This document shows, piece by piece, positions 1 through 9,271 of a stretch of 64,000 nt of DNA. The notes beneath the pieces were generated by a model, which saw nothing but the letters and a program-made list of their open reading frames with translations, did not search any database and was not told where the DNA came from. The stretch covers positions 94,813 through 158,812 of the forward strand of contig DBBP01000035.1 of assembly GCA_002292285.1 (NCBI GenBank), read 5' to 3'. Both the position numbers and the translations under genes were made by a program. This stretch comes from Proteobacteria bacterium UBA981. GTDB lineage: Bacteria; Pseudomonadota; Gammaproteobacteria; Ga0077536. Within the stretch, counting starts at the first letter, position 1; every line of letters begins with the position of its first letter.

Positions 1-219
1 AGCGGTGAACGCATCTCTGATCTGCGCCTCGGCGAGAGCCCGATTGACGCGGCGAAGAATTATAAAGTCGCAGGCTGGGCCTCGGTTGCAGAGAACGCGG
101 AAGGGCCACCGGTCTGGGACGTGGTCGCGACCTACCTGCGTGCCCACAGCCACCTGCCTGCCCCAACTCTGAATTTGCCAACCCTGCATGGTGTCGAGGG
201 CAACCCCGGCATCGTATAG
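1..219 (+). CDS. soxB: SoxB thiosulfohydrolase, C-terminal end (partial)
   Basis: The first 72 codons are open from base 1 to a TAG. They read like the end of the 5'-nucleotidase-type C-terminal domain of SoxB: ISDLRL, then YKVAGWASV, then PVWDVVATYLR. SoxB is the periplasmic dimanganese enzyme of the Sox pathway that hydrolytically releases sulfate from the SoxY-bound cysteine-S-thiosulfonate. The GWASV and PVWDVV blocks separate SoxB from generic 5'-nucleotidases. The catalytic metal-binding part lies left of the window, so activity cannot be judged here. An 81-bp gap separates it from the CsoR-family gene on the same strand, which may belong to the same sulfur locus. Confidence 0.8.
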   Translation, partial: SGERISDLRLGESPIDAAKNYKVAGWASVAENAEGPPVWDVVATYLRAHSHLPAPTLNLPTLHGVEGNPGIV

Positions 220-300
220 CGATGTACAGGCCGCGCGCGTCCACGAACACTGCGCCGCCGAACAGCTCCAATCTCTGACGTCACAGCAAGGACATCAGCC

Positions 301-636
301 ATGCAAAAACCGAATCTTGAGCGCGCAAACACGGACAGTCGAGAGATGGCGTCGCCAAGCGGTGAACCGCCTGCTCGCGAGCAGCACAAACGCAGCCTCA
401 TCAACCGACTGCGTCGCGTTGAAGGGCAGCTCCGGGGTATCCAGGGCATGATCGAAAAGGAAGCGACTTGCGAAGACCTCGCCCAGCAAGTCGCTGCAGC
501 ACGGCGCGCTCTGGACCGGACCTTTTTTGAAATCGTTGCTTGTACGATGGAGGCGGAAATCGAGAGTGCGCCCGATCTTGTGACAGCCAAATCGGCAGGG
601 ACGCATGTCGCAAAGATTCTTGCCAAGTACGGATAA
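301..636 (+). CDS. CsoR/FrmR-family (DUF156) sensor repressor, two-Cys type
   Basis: A 111-residue all-helical repressor of the CsoR/RcnR/FrmR family. The signature is clear: RLRRVEGQLRGIQGM (36-50), then C57 and a QQVAAARRAL helix. Family members bind Cu(I), Ni/Co, formaldehyde or persulfide. C57 sits at the universal first ligand position. The usual next ligand, a histidine 25 residues on, is threonine (T82), with a cysteine (C81) just before it. The metal-ligand set of copper or nickel sensors is therefore absent, and a thiol or persulfide chemistry is more plausible. The neighbouring soxB end supports that, as inference. The N-terminal 25 residues are an extra tail. AAGGA at 288-292 supports this ATG. 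Confidence 0.85.
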   Translation: MQKPNLERANTDSREMASPSGEPPAREQHKRSLINRLRRVEGQLRGIQGMIEKEATCEDLAQQVAAARRALDRTFFEIVACTMEAEIESAPDLVTAKSAGTHVAKILAKYG

Positions 637-760
637 CACCAGCAGACCGAAAATTTCTGCGCCCAACGATTGGGTGCCAGCGAGCAGCTAAATAACGTCG
701 TGCAATGCGTCTCCACCCCGGGCAACGCGCTGCAAGCGAGTCAGCAATTTGTGCATGGAC

Positions 761-1897
761 CTAGGCGTTCAACTCGCCGAGCATCTTGAGGTGTGCATCC
801 AAATGCTGGTGAAAATGTACCACCGCTTTCTCGAAACGCCCGAACGTGAAATGGGTGTTGCCTGAGCCTGCAAGTCCTTCCTGGATTCCACAGGCGGCCG
901 CACGATCTTCGATGACGCCGGTGTCTTTGATAAACGCGGCATCGCGAACTGATTTTTCCAAATCTACCGGATCGTTGTCAGCGCTTTTTGGGCGCAAGCG
1001 ATAAATGATCCACCGTGAGCAGGTGGGTGAAACAGGCTCAAGAATGACCAGTAGAAAATGACTGGACAAGGTCGCGAGACGGGTATTCGGAAACATCTGA
1101 TAGACGTAAGTGAGCATACCGTCGGCACGCCAGTCAGATTCTGGCTTGCTGCGCAACTTTTCGATGCGGCGAAACGGAAACACGATGCGTGAATTCGCAC
1201 CGTCGGTTTCAACCACGTTCAGATTATCGAACCCAAACGGATAGAAGCTCGTGTTGTGCAACGCCTTGATGTGGTAACCCTCCATCGAGGTTTCCAGCAA
1301 CAATTTCCAATTCGCGTCGTCGGTGAAGTCGCTGTATTCGAAAACCTCCTGGCCCGGTTCCATGAGCTCCGGCAGACTCGCCAACGCGCCCTCTGAAAGC
1401 GGCGCTTTCTGTGTCACAAACACCAGCCCCCCACGCTCGACAGCGTGCGCTTGCACAAGTCCGTGCTGAGCAGCATCAAGGTCCGGAAATCCGTCGCGGC
1501 CGGGAATATTTCTCAGACCGCCATCCAGTCCATAAGCCCACGCGTGATAGGGACAGACAAAACCTCGCGCATTGCCACTCCCCTCCGCAAGCTTCATGCC
1601 GCGATGACGACAACTATTGTGGAAAGCACGCACCACGCCGTCGTCTCCGCGCACCACGACCAAGGGTACGCCGGCGAGCGGGCGAGCAACAAAATCACCG
1701 GGCTCAGGAAGTGCACCTGAAGGGCAGTACACCATCGGCAGGCGCTTGAATATCTCCATTTCCTCGTCGAAGCGTTGTTTCGATTGATAGTTTTCGACCG
1801 GCTCGCGCCACACCTCATCACCCATATCGGTAGTGTGCGCACTCGCGTGCTGGAGTACGCGCTGAATGACTTCGTTATCGCTCTTCAACGCCGACAT
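761..1897 (-). CDS. Rieske non-heme iron ring-hydroxylating oxygenase, alpha subunit
   Basis: 378 residues. The N-terminal Rieske [2Fe-2S] domain shows C96-R-H98 and C115-P-Y-H118. The catalytic domain has the mononuclear iron site E206-G-Y-H209 followed by H214. Such enzymes use a ferredoxin and reductase to activate O2 and hydroxylate or O-demethylate aromatic or alicyclic substrates. No reductase or ferredoxin gene lies nearby, so partners must come from elsewhere. It is transcribed divergently from the PRISE-like reductase at 2023, with 125 bp between them. The substrate cannot be read from sequence. A second, only distantly similar Rieske subunit lies at 21023. Confidence 0.9.
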   Translation of the reverse strand: MSALKSDNEVIQRVLQHASAHTTDMGDEVWREPVENYQSKQRFDEEMEIFKRLPMVYCPSGALPEPGDFVARPLAGVPLVVVRGDDGVVRAFHNSCRHRGMKLAEGSGNARGFVCPYHAWAYGLDGGLRNIPGRDGFPDLDAAQHGLVQAHAVERGGLVFVTQKAPLSEGALASLPELMEPGQEVFEYSDFTDDANWKLLLETSMEGYHIKALHNTSFYPFGFDNLNVVETDGANSRIVFPFRRIEKLRSKPESDWRADGMLTYVYQMFPNTRLATLSSHFLLVILEPVSPTCSRWIIYRLRPKSADNDPVDLEKSVRDAAFIKDTGVIEDRAAACGIQEGLAGSGNTHFTFGRFEKAVVHFHQHLDAHLKMLGELNA

Positions 1898-2022
1898 GAA
1901 TTGGCCCTTTCAACTCAGAGGAATTTTCAGTCTAATTTCTAAAGTGTACGATCTGCAATCGCCGGACTGGTATGGGCGCGGTCGAGCCTGCGAGTTAACT
2001 CCCCTTCATCTAAGGAACCAAG

Positions 2023-3114
2023 ATGACCAAGACCGTTCTTATTCTCGGGGCCAGTGGGCTGGTCGGCAGCGCAGCCGCCATCGAGTTTGCTGACGCCGGT
2101 TGGGATGTCATCGCCGCATCGCGGCGTAAACCCGAATTGCTGAGCACGGTGCCTCACCGGCATCTTGCGCTCGATCTCACAGATGCCGCAGCGTGTGCGG
2201 CGGCGGCCGACTCACTGGGCGCGGTGACCCACGTCGTTTACACAGCCGTTTTCGAGTTGCCTGGTCTCATTGCAGGGTGGTCCGATCCAGCACAAATCGA
2301 GACCAATGGCCGAATGCTGCGTAATATTCTCGACCCCTTGCGGACCAAGGCGCGTCTCAAACACGTCTCCCTCCTGCAGGGAACGAAAGCCTACGGCGCC
2401 ATGGTCGCACCCATGCGCGTACCCGCCCGCGAAGCGCAGCCGCGCGTCGAACATGCGAATTTTTATTGGGTGCAGGAAGACTATCTGCGCGAAGTAGCCA
2501 CCGCTGACGGCTTTGCGTTTTCGATTTTTCGCCCGCAACTCATCGTTGGCCCCAATCATGGCGTAGTCATGAACCTGCCGCCGGTGATAGGGATTTATGC
2601 CGCGATCCGGCGCGAACTCGGTTTGCCGTTTGCGTTTCCCGGCGGCGCGACCTGGGTGTGGGAAGCAGCTGACACGCGCCTCGTTGCCGGTGCACTGCGT
2701 TGGGCCGCTGACGCACCAAACGCCGTCGGTGAAACTTACAACCTCACCAATGGTGAGGTTTTCTCGTTCCGCGACATGTGGCCGGCGCTCGGGCGAACAC
2801 TCGGTGTGCCGGTCGGCGTCGATGAATCACTCGCGCTTGCGGACTACATCCCGGCGCACGCAGACGTCTGGCAACGCGTGGTCGAGCGGCACGGCCTGCA
2901 GCCCATCCCACTCAAGGACCTGCTTGGCGAATCACACTTCTATGCCGATATGTGCTTCGCCTATGGCGCGACCGAACCGCCCTCGCCCATCTTCGTCAGT
3001 ACAGTCAAGATTCGCCAAGCGGGATTCACCATGGCGTGGGATACCGAGCAGAGCTTCTGCCATTGGTTGCGTGATCTGATGGCACGAAAAATCCTGCCGC
3101 CTGCCGATGCTTAG
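2023..3114 (+). CDS. SDR-family NAD(P)-dependent reductase, PRISE-like
   Basis: 363 residues of the extended short-chain dehydrogenase/reductase type. The N-terminal nucleotide site is LGASGLVGSAAA (residues 8-19). The block NFYWVQEDYLRE resembles the NFYY-x-x-EDY block of progesterone 5-beta-reductase/iridoid synthase-like (PRISE) enzymes, in which that tyrosine is catalytic. PRISE enzymes reduce the C=C bond of enones using NADPH. An enone reductase would fit a steroid- or terpenoid-like catabolic region, but this is inference. It is divergent from the Rieske oxygenase and convergent with prpF. The ATG is preceded by an AAGGA-like stretch (ctaaggaaccaag). Confidence 0.8.
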   Translation: MTKTVLILGASGLVGSAAAIEFADAGWDVIAASRRKPELLSTVPHRHLALDLTDAAACAAAADSLGAVTHVVYTAVFELPGLIAGWSDPAQIETNGRMLRNILDPLRTKARLKHVSLLQGTKAYGAMVAPMRVPAREAQPRVEHANFYWVQEDYLREVATADGFAFSIFRPQLIVGPNHGVVMNLPPVIGIYAAIRRELGLPFAFPGGATWVWEAADTRLVAGALRWAADAPNAVGETYNLTNGEVFSFRDMWPALGRTLGVPVGVDESLALADYIPAHADVWQRVVERHGLQPIPLKDLLGESHFYADMCFAYGATEPPSPIFVSTVKIRQAGFTMAWDTEQSFCHWLRDLMARKILPPADA

Positions 3115-3307
3115 TGGGTACATACCGCTGTGAAATCTGCACGATAGTCGCCATTGCCTAATGCCGCGATCTGGATCAGGCGAATCGAGCTGGAGGAGCG
3201 CCGCTTAACGGAACCGCTTGCACTTGCGGCGTAAGCCGGGCAATCACGAAGACGCAATGGCGGGGCAGAATCCAGCGCCGACCTTTGTAGGCCCCGAATT
3301 TGGTCCG

Positions 3308-4486
3308 CTAAAAAGCGTCTCCCGGTACGCGCACCCAGCCTTCCATCAGCACGCGTGCGCTACGACTCATAATCGCTTTATTAACCTGCCAGTTGCCGTC
3401 TCTCTGACTAGCTTCGGCGCCGACCAATAAACTACCGGACGGATGACCAAAACGAACTTCAGTGCGCTCGCCGCCACCGGCAGCCAGGTTAACGAGGGTA
3501 TTGGGAATGGCGGCGGCGGTGCCGATCGCAACAGCAGCAGTACCCATCATGGCGTGGTGTAGTTTCCCCATCGACAGGGCACGCACCAGCAAATCGACTT
3601 CGTCGGCCGCAACCGCTTTGCCACTGGAAGACACATAGTCGTGCGGACGCGCCACAAAGGCGACCTTGGGCGTGTGTTGCCGTGTGGCAGCTTGTGCCAC
3701 GTCATCGATCAGCCCCATCCGCAGAGCGCCGTGCGCGCGAATTGTCTCGAACATCTCAAGCGCTTGCGGGTCGCCGTTGATGGCCTCTTGTAGTTCAGAG
3801 CCGGTATAGCCGATCGCCTCCGCTTCGATAAACACGGTTGGAATGCCGGCGTTAATCATGGTGGCCTTGAAAGTTCCTACGCCCGGAACTTCCAGATCAT
3901 CAACGAGGTTCCCGGTCGGGAAAATAGCCCCCCCATCATCGGCCGGATCAAGAAACTCGAGCTTTACTTCGGCAGCTGGAAAGGTCACGCCATCGAGTTC
4001 AAAGCCGCCCGTTTCCTGCACCTGGCCCGCGCTGACAGGAACGTGCGCGATGATCGTTTTGCCGATATTGACCTGCCAAACCCGGACTGTGCAGATGCCA
4101 TTTTCCGGTATGTGGTCGGGGTCAATCAGTCCGTTGCTGATTGCGAATCCGCCGACGGCCGACGACAAATTTCCGCAGTTGCCGCTCCAATCGACAAAGG
4201 CTTTGTCGATGGAGACTTGCCCGAACAGGTAGTCGATATCGTGATCGGGTTTGTTGCTTCGGGACACAATGACTGTTTTGCTCGTACTCGACGTCGCGCC
4301 GCCCATACCGTCAGTTTGCTTGGCATAAGGATCGGGGCTACCGATCACGCGTAGCAACAACTTGTCGCGCGCTTCGCCCGGCTCCCGACATCGTTCAGGT
4401 AAATCATCGCGAAGAAAAAAAACACCCTTGCTGGTACCACCACGCATATAGGTAGCGGGAATCTTGACTTGGGGTGGATAGGCCAT
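3308..4486 (-). CDS. prpF: 2-methylaconitate cis-trans isomerase PrpF
   Basis: 392 residues, a normal PrpF length. The start YMRGGTSKGVFF is the family hallmark, and TDGMGGATSSTSK and WSGNCGNLSSAVG follow. PrpF isomerises 2-methylaconitate. It is required when the methylcitrate cycle uses the Fe-S dehydratase AcnD instead of PrpD. It lies 93 nt downstream of acnD on the same strand and closes the prp operon. A stem-loop occupies the acnD-prpF gap. The ATG has GGAG about nine bases upstream. Confidence 0.95.
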   Translation of the reverse strand: MAYPPQVKIPATYMRGGTSKGVFFLRDDLPERCREPGEARDKLLLRVIGSPDPYAKQTDGMGGATSSTSKTVIVSRSNKPDHDIDYLFGQVSIDKAFVDWSGNCGNLSSAVGGFAISNGLIDPDHIPENGICTVRVWQVNIGKTIIAHVPVSAGQVQETGGFELDGVTFPAAEVKLEFLDPADDGGAIFPTGNLVDDLEVPGVGTFKATMINAGIPTVFIEAEAIGYTGSELQEAINGDPQALEMFETIRAHGALRMGLIDDVAQAATRQHTPKVAFVARPHDYVSSSGKAVAADEVDLLVRALSMGKLHHAMMGTAAVAIGTAAAIPNTLVNLAAGGGERTEVRFGHPSGSLLVGAEASQRDGNWQVNKAIMSRSARVLMEGWVRVPGDAF

Positions 4487-4513
4487 ACGGCGGTACTCCG
4501 GAAGTAGATGCGG

Positions 4514-4539
4514 CGGGCAGCCTGCCCTCAGGCCGCCCG
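4514..4539 (-). promoter_or_regulatory. Stem-loop in the acnD-prpF gap
   Basis: CGGGCAGCCT at 4514-4523 pairs with AGGCCGCCCG at 4530-4539 (one A/C mismatch) around a 6-nt loop. There is no U-run, so it is not a standard terminator. It could stabilise or process the prp transcript upstream of prpF. Function is inferred from structure only. Confidence 0.35.
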
Positions 4540-4579
4540 TGCATTGGGATGGGTCGTGGCGGCAGACCGGCGCGAAAAC

Positions 4580-7174
4580 TCAGGCAGCGTTTGAGGCAGC
4601 CAGAAAGTCTTGCGCGAAACGTTGCAGGACACCGCCCGCTTCGAACACCAGAACTTCTTCGGCGGTATCGAGCCGGCAGGTCACGCCAACCTCGATGTCT
4701 TCACCACTGCGCCGATGGATAACCAGCGTTAAATCCGCACGCGCTTGAGGCTTGCCGATCACGTCATAGGTTTCACTGCCATCGAGGCCAAGGGTTTTTC
4801 GATTCACGCCAGACTTGAACTCGAGCGGCAACACACCCATTCCGATAAGGTTGGTACGGTGAATACGCTCAAAGCCCTCAGCGACAATCGCTTCAACGCC
4901 GGCGAGACGCACGCCCTTAGCTGCCCAGTCGCGCGAACTACCCTGACCATAGTCCGCTCCGGCAACGATGATCAGCGGCTGCTTGCGATTCATGTAGGTC
5001 TCGATCGCCTCCCACATGCGCACCACTTCGCCCTCAGGCTCAATGCGCGCCAGCGAACCTTTCTTTACTTCGCCGTCTACGACTGCCATTTCGTTCAACA
5101 ATTGGGGATTAGCGAAAGTGGCACGCTGCGCCGTCAGGTGGTCGCCGCGATGGGTTGCATAGGAATTAAAGTCTTCTTCCGGTAGCCCCATTTTTGTCAG
5201 ATATTCGCCGGCCGCAGAACTGGCGAGAATCGCGTTCGAAGGCGACAGGTGATCGGTGGTGATGTTGTCACCCAGAACCGCTAGCGGGCGCATCCCAGCT
5301 AAACTGCGATGCCTCGCAAGGGCACCTTCCCAGTATGGCGGACGCCGAATGTAGGTGGACGCCGCGCGCCAGTCGTACAAGGGGCTGACTTTCTCGGTAG
5401 GACCGTCTTTACGTTCGAACATCGGGATATAAACTTTGCGAAATTGCTCAGGTTTCACACATTGGCTGACGATGGCGTCGATTTCCTCGTCCGTCGGCCA
5501 CAAATCTTTGAGCAGAATCGGCTCGCCTTGCGGGTCCCTGCCAAAAGAATCGCGCTCGATATCGAAACGCACCGTGCCGGCTATAGCGTAAGCCACAACC
5601 AAAGGCGGTGAAGCAAGAAATGCGTTTTTGGCATACGGATGGATACGACCATCGAAATTCCGATTGCCGGATAGCACCGCTGTCGTATACAGGTCACGGT
5701 CGATAATTTCTTTTTGGATGACCGGGTCAAGGGCACCTGACATACCGTTACAGGTGGTGCAGGCGAAAGCGACTATCCCGAAACCTAGGGCCTCGAGTTC
5801 GGATTTCAAGCCCGCTTCTTCGAGGTACAGCGCAACAGTTTTCGAGCCGGGTGCGAGTGAACTCTTGACCCAGGGCTTGCGCTTCAAACCGAGTTTATTG
5901 GCGTTACGTGCGACCAGTGCAGCGGCAATGACGTTGCGTGGATTGGAGGTGTTCGTACAACTCGTAATGGCTGCGATGATCACTGCACCGTCAGGCATTT
6001 GCCCGTCGACATCCTCCCACGCGCCGGCAATTCCGTTCGCAGCGAGGTCGGTGGTCGATACGCGGGCATGCGGATTGCTTGGGCCAGCCATCGTGCGCAC
6101 CACGCTGGATAAATCGAAAGACAGATTACGTTCGTAAACGGCGCCCGCGAGGGAGTTGGACCACAGGCCCGCCTCACGCGCATACGTCTCAACCAACTTG
6201 ACCTGCTCAGCGGTGCGCCCAGTTAGCGTCAAATATTCGAGCGTCTGTTGGTCAATGGAAAAGAGCGCTGCCGTGGCCCCGTATTCCGGTGCCATGTTCG
6301 AAATGGTCGCTCGATCACCGAGTGTGAGTGAGGTTGCGCCGGCGCCAAAGAATTCCAGATAGGCGCCGACAACTTTGGATTGACGCAAGAACTCAGTCAG
6401 TGCCAGCACGATGTCGGTAGCGGTTATGCCGGGTTGGCGTCTGCCCGTCAGCTCAACGCCAACAATCTCCGGCAAGCGCATCCATGAAGCACGCCCAAGC
6501 ATGACGTTCTCCGCTTCCAGGCCGCCCACACCAACAGCGATCACGCCGAGGGCATCAACATGCGGCGTATGGCTATCCGTACCCACGCAGGTATCGGGGA
6601 AGGCCACACCATCTAACATGTTAATGACCGGTGACATCTTCTCCAGGTTGATCTGATGCATGATGCCATTGCCGGCCGGTATCACATCGACGTTGTCGAA
6701 TGCGACTTTGGTCCAGTCAATGAAGTGAAAACGGTCTTCATTGCGCCGATCTTCGATCGCTCGATTCTTCTCAAACGCCTCGGGGTCGAAACCCGCGCTC
6801 TCTACAGCGAGAGAATGATCGACAATCAGTTGCACGGGTACGACCGGATTAACTTTCGCGGGGTCACCGCCCTGATCGGCGATTGCGTCGCGCAAACCGG
6901 CCAGATCAACCAATGCCGTTTGGCCGAGAATGTCGTGACACACAACGCGCGCCGGAAACCAGGGAAAATCTCGCTCGCGCTTGACCTCAATGAGCTGCTC
7001 CAGACATTCCCGAACGATGTCCGGGTCCGCGCGGCGCAGAATATTCTCGGCGTGTACCCGCGAGGTGTAAGGTAGACGGTCCCAGGCACCTGCCTTGAGA
7101 TCGTTCACCGCACTCGCGGCATCAAAATAGTCGAGCGAAGTACCCGGCAAGGGTTTTCGATAGTCTGAATTCAT
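4580..7174 (-). CDS. acnD: Fe/S-dependent 2-methylcitrate dehydratase AcnD
   Basis: 864 residues from the ATG at 7174. This start gives MNSDYRKPLPG, matching the usual AcnD N-terminus; an in-frame TTG four codons upstream is less likely. An aconitase-superfamily enzyme, it dehydrates 2-methylcitrate to 2-methylaconitate, which PrpF then isomerises. [4Fe-4S] ligands are C406 (TSCTNTSNP) and C472/C475 (CTTCNG). The aconitase swivel domain is at the C-terminus (DYGQGSSRDWA). It starts 15 nt after the prpC stop, so prpC and acnD are clearly co-transcribed. Confidence 0.95.
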   Translation of the reverse strand: MNSDYRKPLPGTSLDYFDAASAVNDLKAGAWDRLPYTSRVHAENILRRADPDIVRECLEQLIEVKRERDFPWFPARVVCHDILGQTALVDLAGLRDAIADQGGDPAKVNPVVPVQLIVDHSLAVESAGFDPEAFEKNRAIEDRRNEDRFHFIDWTKVAFDNVDVIPAGNGIMHQINLEKMSPVINMLDGVAFPDTCVGTDSHTPHVDALGVIAVGVGGLEAENVMLGRASWMRLPEIVGVELTGRRQPGITATDIVLALTEFLRQSKVVGAYLEFFGAGATSLTLGDRATISNMAPEYGATAALFSIDQQTLEYLTLTGRTAEQVKLVETYAREAGLWSNSLAGAVYERNLSFDLSSVVRTMAGPSNPHARVSTTDLAANGIAGAWEDVDGQMPDGAVIIAAITSCTNTSNPRNVIAAALVARNANKLGLKRKPWVKSSLAPGSKTVALYLEEAGLKSELEALGFGIVAFACTTCNGMSGALDPVIQKEIIDRDLYTTAVLSGNRNFDGRIHPYAKNAFLASPPLVVAYAIAGTVRFDIERDSFGRDPQGEPILLKDLWPTDEEIDAIVSQCVKPEQFRKVYIPMFERKDGPTEKVSPLYDWRAASTYIRRPPYWEGALARHRSLAGMRPLAVLGDNITTDHLSPSNAILASSAAGEYLTKMGLPEEDFNSYATHRGDHLTAQRATFANPQLLNEMAVVDGEVKKGSLARIEPEGEVVRMWEAIETYMNRKQPLIIVAGADYGQGSSRDWAAKGVRLAGVEAIVAEGFERIHRTNLIGMGVLPLEFKSGVNRKTLGLDGSETYDVIGKPQARADLTLVIHRRSGEDIEVGVTCRLDTAEEVLVFEAGGVLQRFAQDFLAASNAA

Positions 7175-7189
7175 ACTGCTGCCCAACGC

Positions 7190-8344
7190 TTACGCGCGAT
7201 CCTTCAACGGCACGAACTTCTGGTCCTCGGGACCGTTGTAGTTCGCGCTGGGACGAATGATCTTGCCGTCAATGCGCTGCTCAATGACGTGCGCAGCCCA
7301 GCCGGCCGTACGCGCAATCACGAACAGTGGCGTAAACATTGCCGTCGGCACACCCATCATGTGGTAGCTGACCGCGCTGAACCAGTCGAGGTTGGGAAAC
7401 ATTTTCTTGACTTCCCACATGACCGTCTCGAGGCGTTCGGCGATGTCGTACATTTTCATACTGCTTTGCTCGGCAGAAAGCTGCTGGGCAACATCCTTAA
7501 TGACCTGATTACGTGGATCACCGACGGTGTAGACCGGATGACCAAAACCGATCACGACTTCTTTACGTTCGACCCGCGCGCGGATGTCGGCTTCGGCATC
7601 GTCTGGCGATTCGTAGCGCTTTTGAATTTCAAACGCCACTTCGTTTGCACCGCCGTGTTTGGGACCCCGCAAGGCGCCGATACCACCGCAGATGGCGGAG
7701 AACATGTCGGAGCCAGTACCCGCTACCACACGCGAGGCGAAAGTAGACGCGTTGAATTCGTGCTCGGCGTAAAGAATGAGCGAGGTATGCATAGCCCGCT
7801 CCCAACTCGCACTGGGCTTGGAGCCGTGCAGCAGGGTAAGAAAATGTCCGCCAATGGAGTCGTCATCGGTTTCGACGTCAATACGCTTGCCGTTGTGCGA
7901 GAACTGATACCAGTACAACAACATTGAACCGAGCGAGGCCATGAGTTTGTCGGCGATATCGCGCGCGCCGGGGTGGTTGTGATCATCTTTTTCAGGATTC
8001 AGACAGCCGAGAACTGACACGCCAGTGCGCATCACATCCATCGGATGAGCCGACGGCGGTAGTTGTTCAAGCGCCGCTTTCAGCGCTGCGGGCAAACCGC
8101 GCATCGCCTTGAGCTTCGCCTTGTAGCCAGCGAGCTCCGCGACATTCGGGAATTTTCCGTGCACCAAAAGATACGCAATCTCTTCGAATTCACAGGTATT
8201 GGCGATATCAAGGATGTCGTAGCCGCGGTAGTGCAGATCGTTGCCGGTCCGACCGACGGTGCACAGCGCGGTGTTACCGGCTGCGGTGCCGGACAGGGCG
8301 ACTGACTTTTTCGGTTTCGGTTTTACTTGCTGGGTATCGGACAT
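7190..8344 (-). CDS. prpC: 2-methylcitrate synthase PrpC
   Basis: 384 residues of the citrate synthase fold. It condenses propionyl-CoA with oxaloacetate, the first step of the methylcitrate cycle. Visible family blocks are YRGYDI, GGIGALRGPKHGGANE (histidine of the CoA/oxaloacetate site) and VIGFGHPVYTVGDPRN. Its position between prpB and acnD settles methylcitrate synthase over citrate synthase. A good ribosome site (AAAGGAGAACG) precedes the ATG, 42 nt after prpB. Confidence 0.95.
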   Translation of the reverse strand: MSDTQQVKPKPKKSVALSGTAAGNTALCTVGRTGNDLHYRGYDILDIANTCEFEEIAYLLVHGKFPNVAELAGYKAKLKAMRGLPAALKAALEQLPPSAHPMDVMRTGVSVLGCLNPEKDDHNHPGARDIADKLMASLGSMLLYWYQFSHNGKRIDVETDDDSIGGHFLTLLHGSKPSASWERAMHTSLILYAEHEFNASTFASRVVAGTGSDMFSAICGGIGALRGPKHGGANEVAFEIQKRYESPDDAEADIRARVERKEVVIGFGHPVYTVGDPRNQVIKDVAQQLSAEQSSMKMYDIAERLETVMWEVKKMFPNLDWFSAVSYHMMGVPTAMFTPLFVIARTAGWAAHVIEQRIDGKIIRPSANYNGPEDQKFVPLKDRA

Positions 8345-8386
8345 GATCGTTCTCCTTTCAAAGTCTGGCTGGCGCGGTCGGCGCCT

Positions 8387-9271
8387 TCACTTGCTCTGCT
8401 TAAACAGTTCGTCGAGTTTGTCTTCATAGGCATGGTAGCCGAGGATTTCGTAAAGTTCGGCTCTGGTTTGCATCAGGTCGAGGGCGTTCTTCTGCGTGCC
8501 ATCCTGGCGAATCGCCTGCATCACGCTGAGCGCCGCTTTCTGCATCGCGCGCGTCGGCGACAACGGATACAGCACCATCGCAATACCCTGCTCGCCAAGT
8601 TCCTGGCACGTATAGTACGGCGTGCTGCCAAACTCTGTGAGGTTGGCGAGCACCGGGATTCCAACCGCGTCGCAGACCTGCTTGTACATCGCGATGTCCG
8701 TCATGGCCTCAGCGAACAAGGCATCGGCACCCGCCTCGGCGAACGCGCCCGCGCGATCGATGACACCCTGCAAGCCTTCAACCTGCAGCGCATCGGTGCG
8801 TGCCATAAGGACGAAATCGGCATCAGTCTTGGCATCGACCGCCGCTTTCACGCGATCGACCATCTCTGCGGTGGAGACGATTTCTTTGCCCGGGCGATGA
8901 CCGCAACGCTTCTGTGCAACCTGATCTTCGAGGTGCACTGCTGCGGCACCGGCAGCAATCATCTCGCGCACCGCGCGGGAGATGTTGAAGGCGCCGCCCC
9001 ATCCGGTATCGATATCCACCAGTAGCGGCGTCTCAACCTGATTGGTGATACGGCGCACGTCCGTTAACACGTCTTCCAGGGATGTCATACCGAGATCCGG
9101 CATCCCGTAAGAGTAATTAGCCACGCCAGCGCCGGACAAATAAATTGCGCGGTAGCCCGTTTGCGTTGCCATCATGGCTGCATAGGCGTTAACCGTGCCG
9201 ATGATTTGCAGCGGTTTTTCCTCTTTGAGCGCACGTCGAAAGCGGCCCCCGGCAGTGAGCGACTGGGTCAT
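8387..9271 (-). CDS. prpB: Methylisocitrate lyase PrpB
   Basis: 294 residues of the isocitrate lyase/PEP mutase superfamily. It cleaves 2-methylisocitrate to pyruvate and succinate. The active-site loop reads K121-R-C123-G-H125, the lyase KKCGH motif with one conservative change. The metal/substrate site DIDTGWG is at 86-92. Its ATG overlaps the stop of the gntR gene by four bases, so regulator and enzyme genes are translationally coupled. Confidence 0.95.
   Translation of the reverse strand: MTQSLTAGGRFRRALKEEKPLQIIGTVNAYAAMMATQTGYRAIYLSGAGVANYSYGMPDLGMTSLEDVLTDVRRITNQVETPLLVDIDTGWGGAFNISRAVREMIAAGAAAVHLEDQVAQKRCGHRPGKEIVSTAEMVDRVKAAVDAKTDADFVLMARTDALQVEGLQGVIDRAGAFAEAGADALFAEAMTDIAMYKQVCDAVGIPVLANLTEFGSTPYYTCQELGEQGIAMVLYPLSPTRAMQKAALSVMQAIRQDGTQKNALDLMQTRAELYEILGYHAYEDKLDELFKQSK

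Noticed and set aside
132..725. Long minus-strand frame across the CsoR-family gene
   Set aside because: It lies antisense to a clearly recognised regulator, is Cys/Arg-rich and resembles no protein family.
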